A DNA stretch of 64,000 bases from Alphaproteobacteria bacterium (lineage in GTDB: Bacteria > Pseudomonadota > Alphaproteobacteria > ATCC43930 > CGMCC-115725). Positions 26,944-36,286 of this stretch are shown piece by piece. A program made the position numbers and the translations under genes. Within the stretch, counting starts at the first letter, position 1. Every line of letters begins with the position of its first letter. Under the pieces are notes generated by a model, which was given only the letters and a program-made list of their open reading frames with translations, did not search any database and was not told the origin of the DNA. The stretch lies in the NCBI GenBank assembly GCA_019240125.1, contig JAFAYW010000107.1, positions 79,299-143,298 on the forward strand, in the 5' to 3' direction.

Positions 26944-27855
26944 GTGAGCGAAAACCTCGCCCGTGCCGAGGATTGCGAGCGGCTCGATCTGGACGGGCTG
27001 TACCGCGAGTCAGCGGTCGCGCAAACGATCGGCGCGCTGGACAGCGATCTGGTCGGGTTGGCCCCGGTGAAACGCCGCGTGCGCGAGATCGCGGCGCTGC
27101 TGCTGGTCGAGAAACTGCGGCGGTCGATCGGGTTGCAGGCCGTTGCGCCGCCTTTGCACATGAGCTTCACCGGCAATCCCGGCACTGGCAAGACCACGGT
27201 CGCGATGCGGATGGCGAGCATCCTGCACGGTCTGGGCTATGTCAGGAAGGGTCACCTGGTTGTCGTGACGCGCGATGATCTGGTCGGGCAGTTCATCGGC
27301 CATACCGCGCCCAAGACCAAGGAAGTGCTGAAGCGCGCGATGGGCGGCGTGTTGCTGATCGACGAGGCTTACTACCTGCATCGTCCGGAAAACGAACGCG
27401 ATTACGGTCAGGAGGCGATCGAGATCCTGCTGCAGGTGATGGAGAACCAGCGTGACGACCTCGTCGTCATCTTTGCCGGCTACAAGGATCGTATCGACAA
27501 GTTTTTCGCATCCAATCCGGGGATGGCGTCGCGGGTCACTCACCACATCGAGTTCCCGGACTACACCGCGCCCGAGCTGCTCGTCATCGCCGAGCTGATG
27601 CTGCAGCAAATGCAATATTGCCTTAGCGACACCGCCAGGGCAGCGTTGGAAGAGTATATCGAACGGCGGATGACGCAGCCAAATTTCGCCAATGCGCGGT
27701 CGGTTCGCAACGCGCTCGATCGGGCGCGGTTGCGACAGGCCAACCGCCTGTTCGAGGCCCGCGCCCGGCCTCTTTCCCGCCTCGCACTGTCCACCATCGA
27801 GGATGCCGATATCCGCGCCAGTCGCGTCTTCGCGGCGGCTGGAGGCTCATCATGA
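26944..27855 (+). CDS. cbbX: CbbX, red-type Rubisco activase
   Basis: AAA+ ring ATPase that pulls on the CbbL C-terminus to remove inhibitory sugar phosphates. The 303-residue protein has Walker [16 protein letters not shown] (about residue 75), Walker [11 protein letters not shown] (about 140) and the pore-loop and sensor region typical of CbbX. The start is GTG at 26944, seven bases after cbbS. It overlaps cbbY by four bases. Confidence 0.97.
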   Translation: MSENLARAEDCERLDLDGLYRESAVAQTIGALDSDLVGLAPVKRRVREIAALLLVEKLRRSIGLQAVAPPLHMSFTGNPGTGKTTVAMRMASILHGLGYVRKGHLVVVTRDDLVGQFIGHTAPKTKEVLKRAMGGVLLIDEAYYLHRPENERDYGQEAIEILLQVMENQRDDLVVIFAGYKDRIDKFFASNPGMASRVTHHIEFPDYTAPELLVIAELMLQQMQYCLSDTARAALEEYIERRMTQPNFANARSVRNALDRARLRQANRLFEARARPLSRLALSTIEDADIRASRVFAAAGGSS

Positions 27856-28658
27856 CACACCCGGGACCTGCCGGCGAACTGAAGGCCCTGCTGTTCGACC
27901 TCGACGGCACCCTGGTCGACACCGAGGAACTGCACCGTCAGTCGTTCAATCGCGCCTTTCAGCAATTTGACCTGGGCTGGTCGTGGACGCCGGAGATGTA
28001 CACCGAGCTGCTGAACGTTTCGGGCGGTATCGAGCGGCTCGGCGCTTATATCGGCACGTTGCCTGTGCCTGCAGGAGAGCGGGCGCGACTGCGCCATCTC
28101 GTTCCTGGCATCCATAGTCAGAAGACGCGCCTTTATGCCGACCTTCTGCGTGACGGCATTCGTCATCTGCGCCCCGGCGTCGCACGACTGCTGCGTGAAG
28201 CGCGCGACAACAACCTCAAGATCGGCATCGCGGCGACCTCGACGATGACCAATGTCCCGAGCATCATCGAGGCGACCCTCGGGCTCGAAACCTTTGCCGC
28301 GGTCGGTGCGATCGTCAGCGGTGACATGGTCAACCGCAAGAAGCCGGCGCCGGATATTTACAATCTGCTGGTGACCATGTTGCGGGTATCGCCGGTGAAT
28401 TGTGTCGCTTTCGAGGATTCGGCCAACGGTCTCATCGCCGCGAAGGCCGCCGGCATCTGCACGATCGTGACACCAAGCCCCTGGACGAAGACGCAAGGCT
28501 TTGCCGGGGCCGACTTGAGGCTGGAAAAACTCGGCAGTCCCGACGACCCGCTTGATCAGGCCGATGCAAGCCGCGTCGGCGCTGCACAATTGGGGTTGGA
28601 TCAAGTTCGCGACCTGCATGCGGCCTCGATCGCGTCGCGGCACGAGGCTCCGGTTTAA
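27852..28658 (+). CDS. cbbY: CbbY, HAD-family xylulose-1,5-bisphosphate phosphatase
   Basis: HAD phosphatase that removes the Rubisco by-product xylulose-1,5-bisphosphate. The 268-residue protein has the HAD nucleophile motif [16 protein letters not shown], motif II Thr/Ser in IAATSTMTN, Lys in [11 protein letters not shown] and motif III EDSANG. The C-terminal 40 residues after EKLGSPDDP are longer than usual. It is coupled to cbbX by a four-base overlap. A phosphoglycolate phosphatase role (CbbZ) is a less likely alternative; no separate cbbZ is present. Confidence 0.9.
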   Translation: MTHPGPAGELKALLFDLDGTLVDTEELHRQSFNRAFQQFDLGWSWTPEMYTELLNVSGGIERLGAYIGTLPVPAGERARLRHLVPGIHSQKTRLYADLLRDGIRHLRPGVARLLREARDNNLKIGIAATSTMTNVPSIIEATLGLETFAAVGAIVSGDMVNRKKPAPDIYNLLVTMLRVSPVNCVAFEDSANGLIAAKAAGICTIVTPSPWTKTQGFAGADLRLEKLGSPDDPLDQADASRVGAAQLGLDQVRDLHAASIASRHEAPV

Positions 28659-28665
28659 GCACGCA

Positions 28666-29718
28666 ATGATGCGCTCGGAACGGACCACGCTCACCGAATT
28701 TCTGATCGCCGAGCGGCGACGCTTTCCGCACGCGACCGGCGAACTCAACGCGCTTATACTCGAAGTGTCACTTGCCTGTAAGGCAATTGCGTCACGAGTC
28801 GAGTATGGTGAACTGGTTGACCGGATGGCGCCCGGTTCAGCAGACAAGCCGCGACGCAGCCTGCCCGCGATAACGCACGATCTCTTTGTCGAGGCGACCG
28901 AATGGGGCGGTCACGTCGCCGGGATGGTTTCACGCGAACAGAGTATCCCGATCGCTACCGCGGGAGGTGGACCGCCCGGCAATTATCTGCTGATTTTCGA
29001 CGCGCTGGATGGGTCGTCGAATTGCGACGTCAACGCGACACTCGGGAGCCTGTTCTCGATCCTGCGGATGCCGACACCCGGCGACTTCGCCAGCACCGAG
29101 GATTATCTGCAACCAGGCGACAGGCAGGTCTGCGCGGGTTACGCGATTTACGGCCCGGCGACGATGCTGGTGCTGTCGGTCGGCACCGGTGTGCACGGCT
29201 TCACTCTCGAACCGCGGCTCGGTGAATTCATCCTTACCCATTCCGGCATGCGCATCGCCGGCGCAACAGACGAATTCGCCATCGACACGTCGAACAGCCG
29301 GTTCTGGGAGCCCGCGGTGAAGCGGTATGTCGACGAGTGCGTGGCGGGCGCTAACGGGCCGCGCGGCAGGGATTTCGCGATGCGCTGGGTTGCCTCACTG
29401 GTGGCCGAAACGCATCGCATCCTGATCCGCGGCGGCGTCTTCCTCGACCCTCGTGCCGACCCCGCGCTTTCGGGCTTGCGGCTGTTGCACGAGGCCAATC
29501 CGGTGGCGTTCCTGGTGCATCAGGCCGGCGGGGCGGCCACCACCGGGCGTCAGCGGGTGCTCGACATCGTGCCGGACGAACTCGATCAGCGTGTCGGTCT
29601 GATCTTTGGGGCGAGCGATGAGATCGAACGCATCGAGGCCTATCATCGGAGCTTTCATCCACGCGATTACGACGCGCCGCTATTCGGCATGCGCGGCCTT
29701 TTCCGCGATCCGCGGTGA
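28666..29718 (+). CDS. cbbF: Fructose-1,6-bisphosphatase class 1
   Basis: Hydrolyses fructose-1,6- and, in bacteria, often sedoheptulose-1,7-bisphosphate in the Calvin cycle. The 350 residues include the metal-site signature DALDGSSNCDVNATLGSLF (about residue 110) and the sugar-binding region NSRFWEPAVKRYVDEC. Val-Asn after CD is typical, while the Cys in place of Ile/Leu in the signature is unusual. Two adjacent ATGs at 28666 and 28669 are possible starts. It starts seven bases after cbbY. Confidence 0.95.
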   Translation: MMRSERTTLTEFLIAERRRFPHATGELNALILEVSLACKAIASRVEYGELVDRMAPGSADKPRRSLPAITHDLFVEATEWGGHVAGMVSREQSIPIATAGGGPPGNYLLIFDALDGSSNCDVNATLGSLFSILRMPTPGDFASTEDYLQPGDRQVCAGYAIYGPATMLVLSVGTGVHGFTLEPRLGEFILTHSGMRIAGATDEFAIDTSNSRFWEPAVKRYVDECVAGANGPRGRDFAMRWVASLVAETHRILIRGGVFLDPRADPALSGLRLLHEANPVAFLVHQAGGAATTGRQRVLDIVPDELDQRVGLIFGASDEIERIEAYHRSFHPRDYDAPLFGMRGLFRDPR

Positions 29719-29727
29719 GGGGCATCG

Positions 29728-30603
29728 ATGTCGGTAAAGCACCCGATCATCGCGATCACCGGTTCGTCGGGGGCCGGCACGACATCCGTGATGCGCACCT
29801 TCGAGCAGATCTTCCGGCGCGAGAACATCAAGGCCGCCTTTGTCGAGGGTGACAGCTTTCATCGCTACGACCGGCTCGACATGCAGCGCAAGATGGCCGA
29901 GGCGCACGAACGCGGCAATCACATGTTCAGTCACTTCGGTCCGGAAGCAAACCTGTTCGCTGAACTTGAAGCGCTGTTCCGGCAATACGGGGTGGACGGC
30001 AGCGGCCTCTACCGCAGATACTTGCATGACGGTGACGACCCCGCGCCCTACAGCCAGGCGGCGGGGACCTTTACCCCTTGGGAGAAGCTCCCGGTGGACA
30101 CCGATCTGCTGTTCTACGAGGGGCTGCATGGAGCGGTGGCGGATGGCGACGTCGATGTCGCCCGCCATGTCGACCTGCTGATCGGCGTGGTCCCGGTGAT
30201 CAATCTCGAATGGATCCAGAAGCTGCATCGCGACAAGGCGACACGCGGCTACTCCACAGAGGCGGTGACTGACACTATTCTGCGGCGAATGCCCGACTAC
30301 GTTGAATATATCTGTCCGCAATTCTCGCGCACGCACATCAATTTTCAGCGGGTGCCGGTGGTCGACACCTCAAACCCGTTCATCGCGCGTCACATTCCGG
30401 CGCCGGACGAGAGCATGCTGGTAATCCGTTTTGCACACCCGGACGGCATCGACTTTCCCTACCTGTTGTCGATGCTGCACGATTCATTCATGTCGCGCTC
30501 GAACACGATCGTTTGCCCGGGCGGCAAGATGGACTTGGCGATGCAATTGATCTTTACGCCAATGATCTGGCGGCTGATCGAACGGCGCCGACGGTCGCTG
30601 TAG
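29728..30603 (+). CDS. cbbP: Phosphoribulokinase
   Basis: Makes ribulose-1,5-bisphosphate from ribulose-5-phosphate and ATP. The 291-residue protein is the usual bacterial octameric-type length, with the P-loop ITGSSGAGTTSVMRTFE near the start, FVEGDSFHRYDR, the catalytic-region segment LFYEGLHGAV, and DLLIGVVPVINLEWIQKLHRDK. It follows cbbF by nine bases. Confidence 0.97.
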   Translation: MSVKHPIIAITGSSGAGTTSVMRTFEQIFRRENIKAAFVEGDSFHRYDRLDMQRKMAEAHERGNHMFSHFGPEANLFAELEALFRQYGVDGSGLYRRYLHDGDDPAPYSQAAGTFTPWEKLPVDTDLLFYEGLHGAVADGDVDVARHVDLLIGVVPVINLEWIQKLHRDKATRGYSTEAVTDTILRRMPDYVEYICPQFSRTHINFQRVPVVDTSNPFIARHIPAPDESMLVIRFAHPDGIDFPYLLSMLHDSFMSRSNTIVCPGGKMDLAMQLIFTPMIWRLIERRRRSL

Positions 30604-30636
30604 CGACACTACACATTTTTGGGAGGAGGACCGGCG

Positions 30637-32247
30637 ATGACGGAAGCCATTCGCGTGCCCAAAGGAGTCGAGATTTGCGGTGCCGCGGCGCCGGAGCAGG
30701 AACGGGTGCTGACCACCGCCGCGCTTGTCTTTCTCGCCGCATTGGAGCGCGAGTTCCGTCCGGTATTGCACCGCCTGATGGTGCATCGCGAAACCATCCG
30801 CGAGCGTCTCGCAGCGGGCTGGAAGCCCGAATTCCTGACCGAAACCCAGGCGATCCGCGACGCCGACTGGCGGGTCGCGCCGATCCCCCGCGATATTCAG
30901 GATCGCCGCACCGAGATCACCGGCCCTGTGGACCGCAAGATGGTGATCAACGCGCTGAATTCGGGGGCCAGCGTCTACATGGCCGATTTCGAAGACGCGA
31001 GCACGCCGACATGGGCGAATCTGATCGATGGACAGGCCAATCTGATCGACGCGGTGCGCCGCACCATCACTTTCGATGACCCCGATACCGGGCGTCACTA
31101 CCGGCTGAACGATCGTACGGCCGTTCTGTTCGTCCGGCCGCGCGGCTGGCACCTGCCGGAACACCATCTTCTGGTTGATGGCGAGCCGATGTCGGGGGCG
31201 CTGTTCGATTTCGGCCTGTTCTTTTTCCACAACGCCGCCGAGCTGGTCGCGACCGGCACCGCTCCCTATTTCTACCTGCCGAAGATCGAGAACCATCTCG
31301 AAGCGCGATTGTGGAACGAGGTTTTTGTGCACGCGCAAGCCGCCCTCGATCTGCCGAACGGCACGGTACGGGCGACGGTGCTGATCGAGACGATCCTCGC
31401 AGCCTTCGAGATGGACGAGATCCTCTGGGAGCTGCGCGACCATTCGGCCGGGCTCAATTGTGGCCGATGGGATTACATCTTCAGCTTCATCAAGAAATTC
31501 GCCGAGGATCCCGGAGCGGTCATGCCCGATCGCGCACAGGTGACGATGACCAGCCACTTCCTGCGCAGCTACAGCCAGCTGCTGATCAAGACGTGTCACC
31601 GGCGGGAAGTGCATGCGATGGGCGGTATGGCGGCGCAAATCCCCATTCGCGACGATAGTGCCGCCAATGCGGAAGCGATGGAGAAGGTGCAAGCCGACAA
31701 GCGGCGCGAGGCGACCGATGGACATGACGGAACCTGGGTGGCGCATCCAGGCCTTATCGCCATCGCCAAGGAAATCTTCGACAGCGAAATGCCGCGCCCC
31801 AACCAGATCGAGCGCAAGCGCCAGGATGTGCAGGTCTCAGCCAGCGACCTTGTGAATGTACCGAGCGGTACAATCACCGAGAGCGGGTTGCGGCAGAACG
31901 TCAATGTCGGGCTCGGCTATATCGAGGCATGGCTGCGCGGCATCGGCTGCGTGCCGCTCTATAACCTGATGGAGGATGCCGCAACCGCGGAAATCTGCCG
32001 CGCCCAGTTGTGGCAGTGGATGCGCCACGGCGCATCGCTCTCCGATGGACGCCTGATTGACGCTGAATTGTGCCGCGGCGTGCTGCGCGAGGAACTCAAC
32101 AAATTGCAGCGCGCGGCGGCTGAGGCCGGTCGCGAGGCTCGTTATGAAGATGCCGCGCGGCTCTTTGTCGAGCTGGTCGAAGCACCTGTTTTCCCCGAGT
32201 TCTTGACGGTTCCGGCTTACAAGATATTGACCGCGGAAGGGCGCTAG
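30637..32247 (+). CDS. aceB: Malate synthase A within the Calvin operon
   Basis: Condenses glyoxylate with acetyl-CoA to malate. The 536-residue protein matches malate synthase A in length and motifs: MADFEDASTPTWANLIDGQ, RPRGWHLPEHHLLVDG, PKIENHLEARLW, and VNVGLGYIEAWLRGIGCVP near the C-terminal catalytic Asp region. A strong ribosome binding site (GGGAGGAGGA) precedes the ATG, 33 bases after cbbP, with no terminator seen, so co-transcription is likely. It could recycle glyoxylate derived from 2-phosphoglycolate, the Rubisco oxygenase product. No isocitrate lyase is visible. Confidence 0.93.
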   Translation: MTEAIRVPKGVEICGAAAPEQERVLTTAALVFLAALEREFRPVLHRLMVHRETIRERLAAGWKPEFLTETQAIRDADWRVAPIPRDIQDRRTEITGPVDRKMVINALNSGASVYMADFEDASTPTWANLIDGQANLIDAVRRTITFDDPDTGRHYRLNDRTAVLFVRPRGWHLPEHHLLVDGEPMSGALFDFGLFFFHNAAELVATGTAPYFYLPKIENHLEARLWNEVFVHAQAALDLPNGTVRATVLIETILAAFEMDEILWELRDHSAGLNCGRWDYIFSFIKKFAEDPGAVMPDRAQVTMTSHFLRSYSQLLIKTCHRREVHAMGGMAAQIPIRDDSAANAEAMEKVQADKRREATDGHDGTWVAHPGLIAIAKEIFDSEMPRPNQIERKRQDVQVSASDLVNVPSGTITESGLRQNVNVGLGYIEAWLRGIGCVPLYNLMEDAATAEICRAQLWQWMRHGASLSDGRLIDAELCRGVLREELNKLQRAAAEAGREARYEDAARLFVELVEAPVFPEFLTVPAYKILTAEGR

Positions 32248-32327
32248 AACGGTCGTCACTCGCGCGGGGCCGCAGGGCAGTCCAGGCATCTCGCTAAAGT
32301 GAAATCGCCGGGTTCGGGGAACGGGGG

Positions 32328-32345
32328 TGTAAGGAAAGCGTTACG
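32328..32345. promoter_or_regulatory. Near-consensus PpsR-like box upstream of the three-haem cytochrome
   Basis: TGT-N12-ACG, one mismatch from the PpsR consensus, with extended TGTAA/TTACG arms. It ends 27 bases before the ATG at 32373. It may be chance; a single imperfect box is weak evidence. Confidence 0.3.
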
Positions 32346-32372
32346 CAGGGGTTCTCATCCGGCGAGGATTGC

Positions 32373-33941
32373 ATGGGTCGCTGTTTCGCACGTCACGCGA
32401 TGCCCCTGAAGCGTACCGGTGCGCTTCTCTCGCTTATGCTGCTGACTGCCGCGGCGCTTTACACTGGCGTCGCTCACGCGGCTCAGGATCCGGCTCTTGT
32501 CAAGAAGGGAGAATACCTCGCACGCGCCGGTGATTGCTACGCCTGCCACACCATGCCCGGCGGCAAGCCATTCGCCGGTGGCTCGACGATGAACACGCCG
32601 TTCGGGTCGATCTCGGTGCCGAATATCACCCCGGACGAGCAAACCGGCATCGGCAACTGGACTGACGACGAGTTCTATCGCGCGATGCATGAAGGCGTGC
32701 GCAAGGATGGCGCCTACCTTTACCCGGTCTTCCCATTCCCCTGGTACACCAAGGTTAGCCGCGATGACGTGATGGCGATCAAGGCCTACCTGTTTTCGTT
32801 GCCGCCGGAGAATGCGCCGCGCAAGCCTATCGGGTTGCGCTTTCCCTACAACATCCGCGACACGCTGGGCGCGTGGCGCACCTTGTTTTTCAAGGCCAAC
32901 GACTTCAAGCCCGACCCCAAGGCAGATTCGCGGGTGAATCGCGGCGCCTATCTGGTTGAGGGGTTGGGCCATTGCGGCGAGTGCCATAACCGCCACAACG
33001 TTCGCGGCGCCTCGCAATGGAGCGGCCAGCTGGAGGGCGGCGAGATCGAGGGCTGGTATGCGCCCAACCTCACCTCCGACGGCAAAACCGGTATCGGCAA
33101 TTGGAGCGAGGATGATCTCGCGACATTCCTGAAGACGGGTACCGCGCCTGGCAAGGGGGTTGTGCTCGGACCCATGGCGGAAACGGTCAATGACAGCCTG
33201 CGCTATCTGACCGATGACGATCTGCACGCCATCGCGGCTTATCTGAAATCGGTGCCGGCGCATGAGACCGGCAAAAGCGGCAAGCTGTCAGAATTTACCG
33301 GCCAACGGCCGCCGGGCAGCCAAGCCTACCTGTCCAACTGCGCCTATTGTCACCAATCCGACGGCAAGGGCATCGGCGGCGAGGTGCCCGCGCTCGCCAG
33401 CAATGGCGCGGTGGCGTCGCAGGGGCCGCAGAATGTATTGCGCATCGTGCTTGGCGGACTGCCGGCGACGCACGGGTTTGCGCCGATGCCGGCGATGGGC
33501 GCCTCGATGACCGATCAGGAGGTCGCCGACGTCGTTGATTATGTCCGCAATAGCTGGGGTAATGCCGCCGCGACGGCAACTGGTGGCGGCCTGGTTCACG
33601 ATGAGCGGGCCGCGACGCACACCCTGATGGCGGGCGATCCGGCGGGTGGATGTCCCGCATCCACCGACCCCCAACTGACAAAACTGCTGGATGCTGGCGG
33701 CGCAGCCGAGCTCAAATCGGTAAAGCAGTCTGATCTCCTGCAGGTGATCGACGATCTCGTCGGCAAACTGAAACAGGCCGAGCCGTCGCTGAGCAGCGAC
33801 GCGGTTGTCAACGAGCTGACACAGGCCTATTGCCCCGTGGTCACGGCGGATGCCGAGCTGACCCCGGCGGAACGGGCCAGGCGTATCGGCAATTTCGCGG
33901 TTCTGGTTTATGGCCAGACCAAATCCGCCGAATTTCAATAG
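32373..33941 (+). CDS. Three-haem cytochrome c (alcohol/aldehyde dehydrogenase cytochrome-subunit type) with extra C-terminal domain
   Basis: Exported c-type cytochrome, 522 residues. After a signal peptide ending near residue 37 (VAHAAQ) come three cytochrome c domains with haem motifs CYACH (55-59), CGECH (201-205) and CAYCH (323-327), in the pattern of the membrane cytochrome subunit of quinoprotein alcohol or gluconate dehydrogenases. Residues about 405-522 form an additional domain with Cys427 and Cys487 but no haem motif, absent from the usual about 420-440 residue subunits. No dehydrogenase catalytic or small subunit is next to it. The start at 32373 has GAGGA upstream; 32400 is an alternative. 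Its electron donor or acceptor is unknown. Confidence 0.8.
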   Translation: MGRCFARHAMPLKRTGALLSLMLLTAAALYTGVAHAAQDPALVKKGEYLARAGDCYACHTMPGGKPFAGGSTMNTPFGSISVPNITPDEQTGIGNWTDDEFYRAMHEGVRKDGAYLYPVFPFPWYTKVSRDDVMAIKAYLFSLPPENAPRKPIGLRFPYNIRDTLGAWRTLFFKANDFKPDPKADSRVNRGAYLVEGLGHCGECHNRHNVRGASQWSGQLEGGEIEGWYAPNLTSDGKTGIGNWSEDDLATFLKTGTAPGKGVVLGPMAETVNDSLRYLTDDDLHAIAAYLKSVPAHETGKSGKLSEFTGQRPPGSQAYLSNCAYCHQSDGKGIGGEVPALASNGAVASQGPQNVLRIVLGGLPATHGFAPMPAMGASMTDQEVADVVDYVRNSWGNAAATATGGGLVHDERAATHTLMAGDPAGGCPASTDPQLTKLLDAGGAAELKSVKQSDLLQVIDDLVGKLKQAEPSLSSDAVVNELTQAYCPVVTADAELTPAERARRIGNFAVLVYGQTKSAEFQ

Positions 33942-33979
33942 CCGATCTCGATCGCCGCCAAGCGTCTGCCCCCAACTGT

Positions 33980-34879
33980 ATGGATAACGCACCGGCCGAC
34001 GACAAGGCGGCGAGCGATCAAGCCGGCGGCGAGTCGCCGCATTTAGGCGAGGCCGAGCGCGAGCAGGCCGCCGCTCACGCCGCCCCGAAAGCGCTCGTCA
34101 TCCACGAAGTCGTGCGCGAGGAGGGCGAAGCCGAGCTGAAGCGAGCCCCGGGCGCCTTGTTCTGGTCCGGACTGGCGGCGGGTCTGTCGATGGGCTTTTC
34201 GCTGCTTACCTTGGCCTTTCTGCAATCAAAGCTGCCCGATGCCCCATGGCGCGCCCTTCTCGCAAGCCCCGGCTACAGCGTCGGGTTTGTCATCACGATT
34301 CTCGGCAAGCAGCAGCTATTTACCGAGTCGACCCTGACAGCCGTGCTGCCGCTACTGGTGCGCCGTAACCGCGAGACGCTGGTTGCCGTCATTCGGATGT
34401 GGGCGATCGTTCTGGCGGCCAACCTGTTCGGTACGATCCTGATCGCCGGCTTGTTCTCCTGGCCCGGCTTGTTCGATGGCCCGACCCAAGCCGCGATGAG
34501 CGAAATCGCCAAGGGGATCGTGTCGGAACCGCTCGTCCCAACGATCCTCAAGGCGATGCTCGCCGGATGGCTGATCGCACTGATGGTGTGGGTTCTTCCC
34601 GGGGCTCAGGCGATGCGGCTTCTCGTAATCATGCTGCTGACCTATGTCGTCGCGCTTGGCCGCTTCCCGCACATCGTCGCCGGTTCCGCCGATGCCGCTT
34701 ATGCGGTGTTTATCGGTCAGGCCGGGATCGGCGATTATGTTTTTCATTTTCTGCTGCCGACCCTGTTCGGCAACACGCTCGGCGGTGTCGCGCTCGCCGC
34801 TATTCTCAATCACGCGCCGATCGCGGGTGAGTTGCGCCCGGACGTCGAGCACCGTGAAGAAGAGCCGGATGCAGGTTAA
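33980..34879 (+). CDS. Formate/nitrite transporter (FNT) family membrane protein
   Basis: Pentameric-channel family protein, 299 residues. A long charged, Ala/Glu-rich cytosolic N-terminus (about residues 1-55) precedes six probable membrane spans. The FNT-like features include GFVITILGKQQLFTESTLTAV and LFGNTLGGVALAAILNHA. It most resembles the YfdC-like branch with an extended N-terminus rather than FocA or NirC. Substrate is not predictable. It lies 38 bases after the cytochrome gene, perhaps co-transcribed, and its stop overlaps that of the next, convergent gene. Confidence 0.85.
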   Translation: MDNAPADDKAASDQAGGESPHLGEAEREQAAAHAAPKALVIHEVVREEGEAELKRAPGALFWSGLAAGLSMGFSLLTLAFLQSKLPDAPWRALLASPGYSVGFVITILGKQQLFTESTLTAVLPLLVRRNRETLVAVIRMWAIVLAANLFGTILIAGLFSWPGLFDGPTQAAMSEIAKGIVSEPLVPTILKAMLAGWLIALMVWVLPGAQAMRLLVIMLLTYVVALGRFPHIVAGSADAAYAVFIGQAGIGDYVFHFLLPTLFGNTLGGVALAAILNHAPIAGELRPDVEHREEEPDAG

Positions 34880-35148
34880 GCGCCGTTTTTCCATCGCAGC
34901 AGCAGGTCGCCGAGATGGGCCGCCAGCGCCGCGGCGAGTGGAATGGCGATCCACTCCCAATTCTCCGCGGTAAGCGCCGCGCGTAAGGCCAACAACAGGC
35001 CGCCGCCGGCGGCGAAATTGACCAACATCGGTAACGGGGCGATACCGCCGCCGGTTCGGACGCGCCAAGCGAGGATGACGCACGCCTCGAGCGCCATCGC
35101 CAATAAAGCGACATCGACAATGCGTCCGGTCGAAATCAGCGCTTCCAC
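34876..35148 (-). CDS. Small three-span membrane protein, unknown function
   Basis: I do not recognise this 90-residue protein. It has about three hydrophobic segments: near residues 10-30 (VDVALLAMALEACVILAW), 37-57 (LPMLVNFAAGGGLLLAL) and 65-83 (EWIAIPLAAALAAHLGDLL), with a short basic end RWKNGA. It is transcribed away from bchI, and the perfect PpsR box at 35192-35209 lies 43 bases upstream of its start. Its stop codon overlaps that of the FNT gene (TTAA). The shared control region suggests a role linked to photosynthesis, which is inference only. Confidence 0.7.
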   Translation of the reverse strand: MEALISTGRIVDVALLAMALEACVILAWRVRTGGGIAPLPMLVNFAAGGGLLLALRAALTAENWEWIAIPLAAALAAHLGDLLLRWKNGA

Positions 35149-35191
35149 GACAACTCGCGGCCATTATGACGTGCCGGAGCGGCCGGCTTCG

Positions 35192-35209
35192 TGTAAACTA
35201 ATATAGACA
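35192..35209. promoter_or_regulatory. PpsR binding site in the bchI divergent control region
   Basis: Exact TGT-N12-ACA (TGT at 35192, ACA at 35207), 48 bases upstream of bchI. A second, imperfect TGT-N12-GCA follows at 35217-35234, giving the paired-box spacing PpsR/CrtJ favours. Confidence 0.75.
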
Positions 35210-35257
35210 GATGCACTGTAAGAGACACGTTGCAATGTTTTGCCAGGCATTCTGACG

Positions 35258-36286
35258 ATGCCCGCCGCGTTTCCGTTTTCCGCGATTGTCGGCCAGGAGG
35301 AGATGAAGCTGGCGCTGCTGATCGCCGCCGTCGATGCGTCGGTCGGTGGCATCCTGGCGATGGGCGACCGCGGTACCGGCAAATCGACGGCGGTCCGCGC
35401 GCTGGCGGCGTTATTGCCGAAGATCAAGATCGTCGAGGGTTGCCGCTACAGGTGCGATCCGGATACGACCGATGCCGCGTGCGCTGGCGATTGTGGCGCC
35501 CATTCGGGGCCGGGCCGCAAAAAAGCCTGTCTTGCACCGATCGCGGTCGTCGATCTGCCGCTCGGCGCCACCGAGGATCGGCTGGTCGGGGCGCTCGACA
35601 TCGAACGGGCTTTGACCGAAGGGGTGAAGTCTTTCGAGCCGGGGCTGTTGGCGCGCGCCCATCGCGGCTTTCTCTACATCGACGAGGTCAATCTGCTCGA
35701 AGACCACCTCGTCGATCTGTTGCTCGATGTCGCCGCATCGGGCGAGAACGTCGTCGAGCGCGAGGGGCTCAGCGTCCGGCACCCGGCGCGCTTCGTGCTG
35801 ATCGGCACCGGCAACCCGGAGGAAGGCGACCTGCGGCCTCAATTGCTCGATCGCTTCGGGCTTTGCGTCGATGTGCGGACCCCGGAGGATCTCGCGACGC
35901 GGGTTGAAGTGGTGCGGCGGCGGGATGATTTCGAGCGCGATCCCGCCGCGTTTACCCAGCGCTGGAAACGTAAGGACGACGCCATCCGCCGCCAGGTGCA
36001 GAAGGCGCGTCAGAGACTGGCCGAGGTCAGTGTCGGCGACACAATCCTGGAGCGGATCGTTGCGCTCTGTGCCGCGGTCGGCACCGACGGGTTGCGTGGC
36101 GAGTTGACCCTGGTTCGCGCTTCCCGCGCCGTCGCCAGCCTCGACGGCGATGCCACCGTCGCCGACAAACATGTGCGTCGCGTCGCGGCGGCTGCATTGC
36201 GGCATCGCCTGCGACGCAACCCGCTCGACGATGCCGGCTCCGCCGCCCGGATCGAGCGCGGTGTCGCTGAGATTTTCACGGCGTGA
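35258..36286 (+). CDS. bchI: Mg-chelatase ATPase subunit I
   Basis: AAA+ ATPase of Mg-chelatase, 342 residues. It begins with FPFSAIVGQEEMKLALLIAA and has Walker A GDRGTGKST, the Walker B region GFLYIDEVNLLEDHLVD, and sensor/arginine-finger region GNPEEGDLRPQLLDRFGL. The insert with several cysteines (GCRYRCDPD) is normal for bacterial BchI. ATG at 35258 was chosen over a TTG at 35240. Confidence 0.97.
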   Translation: MPAAFPFSAIVGQEEMKLALLIAAVDASVGGILAMGDRGTGKSTAVRALAALLPKIKIVEGCRYRCDPDTTDAACAGDCGAHSGPGRKKACLAPIAVVDLPLGATEDRLVGALDIERALTEGVKSFEPGLLARAHRGFLYIDEVNLLEDHLVDLLLDVAASGENVVEREGLSVRHPARFVLIGTGNPEEGDLRPQLLDRFGLCVDVRTPEDLATRVEVVRRRDDFERDPAAFTQRWKRKDDAIRRQVQKARQRLAEVSVGDTILERIVALCAAVGTDGLRGELTLVRASRAVASLDGDATVADKHVRRVAAAALRHRLRRNPLDDAGSAARIERGVAEIFTA

